Source: an uncultured Asticcacaulis sp.
GTDB lineage: Bacteria; Pseudomonadota; Alphaproteobacteria; Caulobacterales; Caulobacteraceae
DNA: 11,830 bases
NCBI GenBank assembly: GCA_946480125.1
Contig: CAMLIY010000082.1
Location: forward strand, 1-11,830
Direction of reading: 5' to 3'
The notes beneath the pieces are model-generated. The model was not told the origin of the DNA. It was given only the letters and a program-made list of their open reading frames with translations, and searched no databases. The position numbers were made by a program, and so were the translations under genes. Shown one piece after another: positions 6,576 through 11,830 of this stretch. The stretch's first letter is position 1. The number at the start of each line of letters is the position of its first letter.

Positions 6576-7118
6576 TTAGGGCGGGGCGGCGTTCAGTTCC
6601 ATAAGGAGTTCGCGGCCAAGGGCGAAGGTTTGCACCAGATTTTGATAAGGCGTGTCGCGGCCGGTGACGGTGGGTTTCGCGGGGCGCTTGGCCAGGGCGG
6701 GTGTCTCGCCGCGATCTAGGGAGTCGAGCAGGGCTTCCATATCGTCCAGAGCGGCATCGAGCGCGGCGCCGTCGCTATCTTCGGCGGGCATCGCACCAGA
6801 GTCGATTTCGTCATCGTCATAGCTATAGACGAACGGGGCGTCCGTTTCGGGCGTGCGGACGGGGGCTGTCGGACGAGCGGAGAGGGCTGTGGTGTGCCGG
6901 CGTTCGGCGGGCGTCTGCGCCTTGACCTTGGTGAACAACTGGACCGTGACGCGATCGGCGGTGCCGAGGCAGCGCATGGCGCGGTCGCCTTCCAGCCAGG
7001 ATTGCGGCTTGGGCAGGGTCTTGATGGTTTCCATGATGTCGTCGGACGGGGCGCGCATCGCCGCCCGCCGCTGTTCAAGCGGCGAGAGGTTGGCGGGGGA
7101 GTGGTCCATCATGTCCAT
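6576..7118 (-). CDS. Hypothetical acidic protein, unknown family
   Basis: A 180-residue protein (177 if the Met at 7109 is used; the N-terminus MDMMDH offers three ATGs and none has a strong ribosome binding site). Three parts are visible. Residues 10-70 are mixed and probably folded (SPLEQRRAAMRAPSDDIMETIKTL and a DRVTVQLF strand). Residues 75-120 are Pro/Thr-rich then very acidic (SYDDDEIDSG). Residues 118-137 form an acidic amphipathic helix (DAALDDMEALLDSLDRG), followed by a conserved-looking tail TPYQNLVQTFALGRELLMEL (156-175). There is no signal peptide or membrane helix, so it is likely cytoplasmic. GC-rich codon use matches the chromosome, not the AT-rich insert next to it. It ends at the edge of the repeat pair. 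I do not recognise the family and assign no function. Confidence 0.75.
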   Translation of the reverse strand: MDMMDHSPANLSPLEQRRAAMRAPSDDIMETIKTLPKPQSWLEGDRAMRCLGTADRVTVQLFTKVKAQTPAERRHTTALSARPTAPVRTPETDAPFVYSYDDDEIDSGAMPAEDSDGAALDAALDDMEALLDSLDRGETPALAKRPAKPTVTGRDTPYQNLVQTFALGRELLMELNAAPP

Positions 7119-7230
7119 GCGGATATGATGCGGGCGTTTTCAGGGGAGGGGATAAGGTGAGTGGTAGATATTGGGAGATGAAATTTAGTCACGGCGATAG
7201 AGTAAATAATTCAGTATGTGCATAGTATTA

Positions 7231-7872
7231 TTATGGAGATAACGCCATTAATTTTGCGACAAATATGCCAAAGCTATTTTTAGCGCCTTCGTGTAAAGTT
7301 AGATTTTTTTTCTTCATTTTTTTTGCTAAAACAAAGTAATCATCATAGCATTTTGAATGGTTTCGACTGTCGACGCGTTGGATTTCTGAAACAAGTCTAT
7401 TTAGACAATTTTTAGTATGGTCTTTATTGAAGTGAAAATAGAGAAGCCAAGATTCTGTAGATAATACAGGTATAGCAAAAATAAACCGATCTTTATTTGC
7501 ATCGTAGATTGCACGGCCAATATGCCCAATTAATATCTGCTCCGCATCAACAATAATATCATAGTATGGACGATCTACCCCTCCAATTGTGAGGGGAAGA
7601 TTAAAGCCCTCCTTGTCACCTTCGTCAGTATCAACATGAATTACGACGTAGTCATTTGTAGCAAGTGCATCCTCTGAAAGGACACGACATGCTTCAAATA
7701 GCAAGGTCCATCCAGCGAAGGAGCCTTGCTTTTTATCCGTTTCGTCCCTTGTGGGTTGAATTGGTCTGACATCTATATCATCATCAAATGCTTCTGAACA
7801 CAATTCATAAATAAGCTTTTCCAGAATTACTTGATCTGTAATCCCTTCAGTCATCAACGCAAAGCTTGCCAT
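7231..7872 (-). CDS. TOPRIM-fold protein, putative nuclease/effector partner of the adjacent ATPase
   Basis: A 213-residue protein with a TOPRIM signature: MTEGITDQVIL (7-17) supplies the acidic residue Glu9 after a first strand, and VVIHVDTDEGD (76-86) supplies the D81-x-D83 pair. These would form a divalent-metal site as in OLD, RloB/AbiLii, DUF4276 and DUF4435 proteins. IPVLSTESWLLYF (134-146) resembles the E-x-W-L-L segment of DUF4276-like proteins. The C-terminus is basic (KKMKKKN, 184-190). The start is firm: its ATG overlaps the ATPase stop (TAATG) and AAAAGGA lies five bases upstream. In related two-gene systems the ATPase senses a phage-linked trigger and the TOPRIM protein cleaves nucleic acid. 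That role is inferred here from architecture; the exact family is not established. AT-rich like its partner. Confidence 0.75.
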   Translation of the reverse strand: MASFALMTEGITDQVILEKLIYELCSEAFDDDIDVRPIQPTRDETDKKQGSFAGWTLLFEACRVLSEDALATNDYVVIHVDTDEGDKEGFNLPLTIGGVDRPYYDIIVDAEQILIGHIGRAIYDANKDRFIFAIPVLSTESWLLYFHFNKDHTKNCLNRLVSEIQRVDSRNHSKCYDDYFVLAKKMKKKNLTLHEGAKNSFGIFVAKLMALSP

Positions 7873-9053
7873 TAGAATCCTTTTGGGAGGCCGCCAATTA
7901 AGCCGTTTACGAATAATTCCGAAAGCTTGACTGGTTTTTCGGTCGCAGGTTTCAAAATACGCTTTATTTTTGTACCGCCCTTGGGAGATCTAGAAATAAC
8001 AAAAAGCCTTTGGTTGTCATCATTAAGATCAAGACCATTTAAAATGGCGGGGTTGTGAGTTGTTAAAATGGCCTGTTTGTCATTTTCCTTCGCCAAAAAA
8101 GATAATCTTTTAATCAATTCTTGGCATAGCTTCGGATTTAAAGACGTGTCAACGTTGTCAATTGCAAAAAATCTAGGAGTTATTCTATTCGAAAATAAAG
8201 CAAAATAAAACGCTGCATATAAAAAACCTTCATTAGCGCTTCTTTGATCAAATTTTAAAAAACCATCAATTAAATATTTATCTTCTATAATAATGGTTTC
8301 ATTGTTCGTATTTTCAGAAATATGAAAATTTTTAAACCAAGAAAAAACATGCAAAGATTTTTTTATGCTTTCAATTGCGGACTTATCTTCTGTTTTTGAT
8401 AAAAATGATAAAAGTCCAAACAATCCTTCACCGTTTATACCAAGCGGTTGGATTTGTCCTTCTCGTTCGAATGTACGCAATGCACTATTTTCCGGAGAGA
8501 ATATTACAAAGTCTTCTATTTTAGCTTTGTAAGACTCTATTTTCTCCCATTCCGATGGGTTGACTGGAATCTTTACCTCAATCATTCCTTGGGGGGTTTG
8601 GGAGGCTTCTTCGAAAGCCTTAGTAATTTTATTTAGGTTATCTTCTCTTTTTTCTACCGTTTCCGATGTATTAAGTAATGCAAATATTGATTTTATTAAG
8701 GAATTTACTTCTTTTTTGGTGTTTATCCACGGCGAATAAGGCTGATTGTCATGCGAAAGCTCATAAGTAGTTGAAGGCGTGTCTTCTTCAACTACTGTTA
8801 TTTTTATGGGGGCATGAGTTGTTTCGATGTTAAAAGCCGACCTCATAAGTTGAGGTGCTGTTATTCTAATGCCGCGCGACGCCAAAAATTCATTGTCCAG
8901 CTTGTCTGCTTGCGCAGCTCCTGCGAGAGTGATGGCTTCCAAAACATTGCTTTTGCCTGCACCGTTCTCGCCGATAAATACGTTAATTCGGCCTAGTTCA
9001 AGTTTTAGCTTCTGAATCGATTTAAAATTTTCGATTTCAATTGTTTTGATCAC
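7872..9053 (-). CDS. SMC/ABC-type AAA ATPase (AAA_15/AAA_21-like), putative defence sensor
   Basis: 393 residues from GTG 9053, chosen because the product then starts at the standard first strand (MIKTIEIENFKSIQKLKLEL) of RecF/OLD-type ATPases. The frame also opens at ATG 9167, but that adds 38 residues with no domain character and begins inside a palindrome. Walker A is GENGAGKS (28-35). A helical insertion rich in Lys/Glu/Asn (110-260) replaces the long SMC coiled coil. DQRSANEGFLYAAFYF (269-284) is the probable signature region, Walker B is FFAIDNVDTSLNP (295-307), and ILTTHNPAIL (329-338) holds the switch His333. The usual catalytic Glu after the Walker B Asp is Asn300. The gene is translationally coupled to the TOPRIM gene and strongly AT-rich. 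An OLD-like fusion is excluded because the TOPRIM domain is on a separate chain. Confidence 0.82.
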   Translation of the reverse strand: MIKTIEIENFKSIQKLKLELGRINVFIGENGAGKSNVLEAITLAGAAQADKLDNEFLASRGIRITAPQLMRSAFNIETTHAPIKITVVEEDTPSTTYELSHDNQPYSPWINTKKEVNSLIKSIFALLNTSETVEKREDNLNKITKAFEEASQTPQGMIEVKIPVNPSEWEKIESYKAKIEDFVIFSPENSALRTFEREGQIQPLGINGEGLFGLLSFLSKTEDKSAIESIKKSLHVFSWFKNFHISENTNNETIIIEDKYLIDGFLKFDQRSANEGFLYAAFYFALFSNRITPRFFAIDNVDTSLNPKLCQELIKRLSFLAKENDKQAILTTHNPAILNGLDLNDDNQRLFVISRSPKGGTKIKRILKPATEKPVKLSELFVNGLIGGLPKGF

Positions 9054-9157
9054 GATTTTGCCTGTAAACGAAAAAGAACTTTTGCCTCTTACCACTGGGA
9101 CATGGAGTAGGGCAAGTTGTAGCAAGGTGTAGATTGGCCTTTGTTGGGGGCGGCTAG

Positions 9158-9175
9158 ACCTACGCATGCGTAGGT
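9158..9175. promoter_or_regulatory. Perfect 18-bp palindrome between the ATPase gene and gatB
   Basis: ACCTACGCATGCGTAGGT is a perfect inverted repeat. An outer pair CTAGAC (9154-9159) and GTCTAG (9191-9196) overlaps it, and A6/T7 runs follow at 9177-9190. It lies in the divergent spacer, 105 bp before the ATPase GTG and 67 bp before the gatB ATG. It could be an operator for a dimeric regulator of either gene, or a fold-back terminator. It has no counterpart elsewhere in the window. Confidence 0.5.
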
Positions 9176-9227
9176 TAAAAAACTTTTTTTGTCTAGAAAA
9201 TAGCCCTTTATGCGCGCTGCCTTGCCC

Positions 9228-9235
9228 GCTATATC
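9228..9235 (+). promoter_or_regulatory. -10 element of a probable gatB promoter
   Basis: GCTATATC matches the Caulobacter housekeeping -10 GCTANAWC exactly. A weak -35-like TTATGCG lies 12-13 bp upstream (about 9209-9215). The element ends six bases before the gatB ATG and no ribosome binding site is present, so transcription would begin at or next to the start codon, giving a leaderless mRNA. Confidence 0.5.
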
Positions 9236-9241
9236 CACCCT

Positions 9242-10744
9242 ATGACACATACCGCTTCTCCTCTCGATTCCGGCCGCGTGGCCGATCCCAGCAAACTGAT
9301 CCAGGGCCGGACCGGTCTGTGGGAAATCGTCATGGGCCTCGAAGTCCATGCGCAGGTGGCCTCCAACACCAAGCTGTTTTCCGGCGCCAAGGTCGGCTTC
9401 GGCGCCGGCCCCAATGAGCAGGTCAGCCTCGTTGACGCCGCCATGCCCGGCATGTTGCCCGTGCTCAACAAGTACTGCGTGGAGCAGGCGGTGAAGACCG
9501 GCCTTGGCCTGAAAGCCGAGATCAACCGTTTCTCGCGCTTCGACCGCAAGAACTACTTCTATCCCGACCTGCCGCAGGGCTATCAGATTTCGCAACTCTT
9601 CCACCCGATCGTGGGCGAGGGCGAGGTACTGGTCGAGCGCGATGACGGCTCAAGTTTCACCGTGCGCATCGAGCGGCTGCACCTGGAGCAGGACGCCGGC
9701 AAGTCGATCCACGATCTCGACCCCAATGCCACCTATGTCGACCTGAACCGCGCCGGCACAGCCCTGATGGAAATTGTCTCGAAGCCCGATCTCAGGTCTT
9801 CGGACGAAGCCGTGGCTTATTTTAAGAAATTGCGCACCATCCTGATCTATCTCGGCACCTGCGACGGCGATATGGAAAAGGGCAATATGCGCGCCGACTG
9901 TAACGTGTCGGTGCGCCGCGTCGGCGAGCCTTTCGGCACGCGCTGCGAGATCAAGAACGTCAACTCGTTCCGCTTCATGCAGCAGGCGATCGAATTCGAG
10001 GCGCGCCGCCAGATCGAGATTCTGGAAGACGGCGGCACCATCGATCAGGAAACGCGGCTGTTCGACGCCGTGAAGGTCGAAACGCGCTCGATGCGCTCCA
10101 AGGAAGAGGCGCACGATTATCGCTATTTCCCCGATCCCGACCTGTTGCCGGTTGAGCTGGAAGAGGCGTGGATCGAGGATATCCGCAAATCGCTGGTGGA
10201 GCTGCCGGACGACAAGAAGGCGCGCTTTATCTCGCAATACGGGCTGAGTTCTTACGACGCGCAGGTGCTGATTTCGGAGCAGGACCGCGCGGATTACTAT
10301 GAGAAGGCCGCGAAAGGCCGTGACGCCAAGCTGGTGGCCAACTGGACGACCAACGAACTGCTGGCGCGTTTGGCCAAGGACGGTCAGGAGATTTCGGATT
10401 CGCCGCTGCCGCCCGAGCAGATCGCCGGTCTGGTGGAGCTGATCGAGACCAATGTGATCTCGTCCAAGATCGCCAAGACGGTGTTTGAGCATATGTGGGA
10501 AGGCAAGGGGAGCATTACCCCGGCCGAGATCGTGGAAAAGCACGGCCTCAAGCAGGTGACCGATACCGGCGCGATTGAAAAGGCCATCGACGAGATCATC
10601 GCCGCCAATCCGGACAAGGCCGCGGAAGTGGCGTTGAAGCCGCAGGCGCTGGGCTGGTTCGTCGGTCAGGTCATGAAGGCGACCGGTGGCAAGGCCAATC
10701 CGGCGGCGGTCAATGAGCTGTTGAAGGGCAAGTTGGGGCTTTAA
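9242..10744 (+). CDS. gatB: Asp/Glu-tRNA amidotransferase subunit B (GatB)
   Basis: A 500-residue protein of full GatB length. In the GatCAB complex GatB binds misacylated Glu-tRNA(Gln) or Asp-tRNA(Asn), phosphorylates the side chain with ATP, and uses ammonia channelled from GatA to make Gln-tRNA or Asn-tRNA. Diagnostic segments are [12 protein letters not shown] (28-39, metal/ATP pocket), [13 protein letters not shown] (106-118), [13 protein letters not shown] (145-157; the GatB signature, with Gln where Glu is common), [20 protein letters not shown] (165-184) and [17 protein letters not shown]. The C-terminal 150 residues form the helical and YqeY-like tRNA-binding tail ending in [22 protein letters not shown] 9242 gives an N-terminal extension of about 17 residues before the conserved region. 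gatA and gatC are not adjacent in this window. A repeat copy starts at the stop codon and a terminator follows. Confidence 0.98.
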   Translation: MTHTASPLDSGRVADPSKLIQGRTGLWEIVMGLEVHAQVASNTKLFSGAKVGFGAGPNEQVSLVDAAMPGMLPVLNKYCVEQAVKTGLGLKAEINRFSRFDRKNYFYPDLPQGYQISQLFHPIVGEGEVLVERDDGSSFTVRIERLHLEQDAGKSIHDLDPNATYVDLNRAGTALMEIVSKPDLRSSDEAVAYFKKLRTILIYLGTCDGDMEKGNMRADCNVSVRRVGEPFGTRCEIKNVNSFRFMQQAIEFEARRQIEILEDGGTIDQETRLFDAVKVETRSMRSKEEAHDYRYFPDPDLLPVELEEAWIEDIRKSLVELPDDKKARFISQYGLSSYDAQVLISEQDRADYYEKAAKGRDAKLVANWTTNELLARLAKDGQEISDSPLPPEQIAGLVELIETNVISSKIAKTVFEHMWEGKGSITPAEIVEKHGLKQVTDTGAIEKAIDEIIAANPDKAAEVALKPQALGWFVGQVMKATGGKANPAAVNELLKGKLGL

Positions 10745-10804
10745 GAGGCCCCCTCCGTCGCGGACTGCGCCGCGACACCTCCCCCGCTTCGCAAGGGAGG
10801 AGAA
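10743..10804 (+). repeat. Palindromic interspersed repeat (REP-like unit), copy B
   Basis: Same scheme as copy A: AAGAGGCCCCCTCCG (10743-10757), then a stem-loop GTCGCGG (10757-10763), loop ACTGCG, CCGCGAC (10770-10776), then the identical 29-base block 10776-10804. The stem sequence differs from copy A on both arms while pairing is kept and the loop is nearly the same (ACTTCG versus ACTGCG). It begins at the last two bases of the gatB stop codon. Confidence 0.88.
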
Positions 10805-10810
10805 GAAATT

Positions 10811-10839
10811 AGCCCCCGCATGTGATGCGGGGGCTTTTT
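10811..10839 (+). terminator. Intrinsic terminator of gatB
   Basis: AGCCCCCGCA (10811-10820) and TGCGGGGGCT (10826-10835) form a perfect 10-bp stem with loop TGTGA and a following T-tract to 10839. It sits between the convergent gatB and the small secreted-protein gene. The T-tract favours the plus direction; on the minus strand only a short T-run follows. Confidence 0.93.
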
Positions 10840-10840
10840 G

Positions 10841-11155
10841 TTAGTTGCCAGTGGCCGGAGTAACGGCGACAATGGGGGTGTCGATTGAAGGGGTGCCCGT
10901 GGATTGCGGATTGGTATCCGGTGCCGGCGGGGTGTCGGAGCTGTCATGCGGCGGGGCGGCGACAATGATGGTGGTCGGCTGATCGCTGGCGGGCATGGTG
11001 GCTGCGGCCATGGCAGGGGCGGGTTGTGGTGTAGTCGTACCGGAAAGCTGCTGCTGGTTGAGGCGGGCCGTCTCGGCGTTTGGCGTATCTTTCGCAAAAG
11101 CGGCCGGCGCCATGGCGATGGAGGCAATAGCGAGGGTGATCAGGGTCTTTTTCAT
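10841..11155 (-). CDS. Small secreted Pro/Thr/Ala-rich protein
   Basis: 104 residues from ATG 11155, selected because AAGGA lies eight bases upstream and the product then begins with a textbook signal peptide (MKKTLITLAIASIAMAPAAFA, cleavage before KD at about 21/22). The frame runs further upstream to 11320, but that extension has no protein-like character. The mature part (about 83 residues) is low-complexity: a short NAETARLNQQQL segment, then a Pro/Thr/Ala/Ser/Asp-rich tail with little predicted structure. There are no cysteines, no lipobox and no transmembrane helix after the signal. A periplasmic or cell-surface location is likely; function is unknown. Convergent with gatB, sharing the terminator region, and divergent from the ABC ATPase gene. 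Confidence 0.75.
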   Translation of the reverse strand: MKKTLITLAIASIAMAPAAFAKDTPNAETARLNQQQLSGTTTPQPAPAMAAATMPASDQPTTIIVAAPPHDSSDTPPAPDTNPQSTGTPSIDTPIVAVTPATGN

Positions 11156-11304
11156 GTTTCGGGTCCTTAACTTGTAAAAGCTTAACTTCCCCGCGATAAC
11201 TATCAGCATATTGTCATAAGTGCGCCAGCCGGAAGACGCCGCAAAATGTGCGAATCCGGCAAAGATAGTTCTACTATTTGTGATATAAACCCGGATGGGG
11301 AAAC

Positions 11305-11830
11305 ATGACGGACATTGCACTCAGCCTGGATAACGTCACCAAACGCTTCGGCGATTTTGAAGCCGTGAGTGACTTGAGTTTTGCGGTTAAGCGCGGCACG
11401 ATCTGCGGCTTCCTGGGGCCGAATGGAGCGGGTAAGACCTCCAGCGTGCGTATGATGCTGGGGCTTTCGGAACCAACGGCCGGCCAGATCAGCGTGTTGG
11501 GCCGGCCGGCCGGCAAGGCGCTTGACCGCATCGGCTTCATGCCGGAGGAGCGCGGTCTTTACCGCAAGATGTCGCCAATCGACGTGATCGTGTTTCTGGC
11601 AGGCTTGAAGGGCGTGAAGGCCTCGGTGGCGCGCTCACGCGGCAAGGACATGCTGGAGGCTCAGGGGTTGGGGCCTTTTATGAATAAACAGATACGGTCT
11701 TTGTCCAAGGGCATGTCGCAAAAGGTGCAACTGATCTCCTGCCTGGTGCATGAACCGGAACTGGTCATCCTGGATGAGCCCTTTTCCGGGCTCGATCCGG
11801 TCAATCAGCAGGGGTTGGAAACGGTCATCC
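11305..11830 (+). CDS. ABC-2/NatA-type transporter ATP-binding protein (3' partial)
   Basis: An open frame from ATG 11305 (GGGG four bases upstream) runs off the right edge after 175 codons. It is an ABC nucleotide-binding domain: Walker A GPNGAGKT (38-45), signature LSKGMSQK (133-140; the LSKGMxQK form typical of NatA/YhaQ-type ABC-2 ATPases rather than LSGGQ), Walker B LVILDEP (153-159) and D-loop SGLDP (161-165). GFMPEERGLYRKM (about 77-89) is also typical of this branch. It would power an ABC-2 exporter whose permease gene is expected beyond the window; the substrate is unknown. The divergent spacer 11156-11304 holds no feature I can support beyond a short direct repeat near the neighbouring gene. 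Confidence 0.93.
   Translation, partial: MTDIALSLDNVTKRFGDFEAVSDLSFAVKRGTICGFLGPNGAGKTSSVRMMLGLSEPTAGQISVLGRPAGKALDRIGFMPEERGLYRKMSPIDVIVFLAGLKGVKASVARSRGKDMLEAQGLGPFMNKQIRSLSKGMSQKVQLISCLVHEPELVILDEPFSGLDPVNQQGLETVI

Larger units (their letters stand above)
7180..9130. other. AT-rich insert carrying a two-gene ATPase/TOPRIM module
   Basis: Base composition drops sharply here. For example, 8221-8340 contains 26 G/C in 120 bases, while the flanking genes (the acidic protein gene and gatB) are clearly GC-rich. The limits given are estimates: the left change falls between 7160 and 7200, the right between about 9055 and 9140. No integrase, transposase, tRNA or clear flanking direct repeat is visible. 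This suggests a small horizontally acquired cassette lying between two chromosomal genes. Confidence 0.65.

Noticed and set aside
6359..6719. Several open frames across the repeat pair
   Set aside because: They translate the palindromic repeats and the terminator; products are low-complexity and lack start signals.
7231..9053. Direct naming of the cassette as PARIS (AriA/AriB) or as an OLD nuclease
   Set aside because: Gene order and architecture fit loosely, but the family-specific sequences cannot be verified by eye, and OLD has ATPase and TOPRIM in one chain. The general description is safer.
9054..9167. 38-residue N-terminal extension of the ATPase from ATG 9167
   Set aside because: The extension has no ATPase-domain character and its ATG lies inside the 18-bp palindrome. 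The standard first strand of the fold begins exactly at GTG 9053.
9650..10543. 297-residue minus-strand open frame
   Set aside because: It is antisense to gatB and shows no family features.
1..11830. CRISPR arrays, tRNA or rRNA genes, insertion sequences
   Set aside because: No regularly spaced direct repeats, cloverleaf-like sequences, rRNA motifs or transposase coding sequence were found on either strand.

Overview
The window looks like an alphaproteobacterial chromosome, most likely Caulobacterales (an Asticcacaulis- or Caulobacter-like genome). This is inferred from GC-rich coding sequence, compact convergent gene pairs, promoter elements resembling the Caulobacter housekeeping -10 (GCTANAWC), and the set of core genes. 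Species was not determined.

Layout. 1-470: the 3' end of an Arg/Asp/Tyr-rich gene and its terminator. 511-886: a small membrane-protein gene whose signal peptide seems to sit in a different frame from its start codon. 863-2637 (minus): a secreted cystatin-like protein followed, with a 1-base overlap, by the protein AMPylase SelO. 2694-3893 (plus): the Na+/H+ antiporter NhaA, divergent from the cystatin/selO pair across a 56-bp spacer containing a palindromic -10-like element. 3890-5731 (minus): a FATP-type long-chain acyl-CoA synthetase whose stop codon overlaps that of nhaA. 5905-6430: an exported glycine-zipper protein and its terminator. 6431-6575: two inverted copies of a palindromic interspersed repeat. 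6576-7118 (minus): an unrecognised acidic protein. 7231-9053 (minus): an AT-rich two-gene insert. 9242-10744 (plus): gatB, followed by a third copy of the repeat and a strong terminator. 10841-11155 (minus): a small secreted Pro/Thr-rich protein. 11305 to the end: the N-terminal part of an ABC-2/NatA-type ATPase.

The accessory part is 7.2-9.05 kb. A SMC/ABC-type ATPase with a Walker A motif and an unusual Walker B is coupled by TAATG to a small TOPRIM-fold protein (EG-x-TD and D-x-D motifs). This is the general plan of two-gene anti-phage ATPase/TOPRIM nuclease systems (PARIS AriA/AriB, AbiL/RloAB, split OLD). It matches none of them well enough by eye to be named, and it is the best candidate for an undescribed defence system here. 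No integrase or transposase accompanies it.

The other genes are mostly core functions (amidotransferase, antiporter, lipid activation, SelO) with no obvious shared pathway. Secondary points of interest are the cystatin-selO pair, a perfect 18-bp palindrome between the ATPase and gatB, a possibly leaderless gatB transcript, and repeat copies whose hairpin stems differ by compensating changes.
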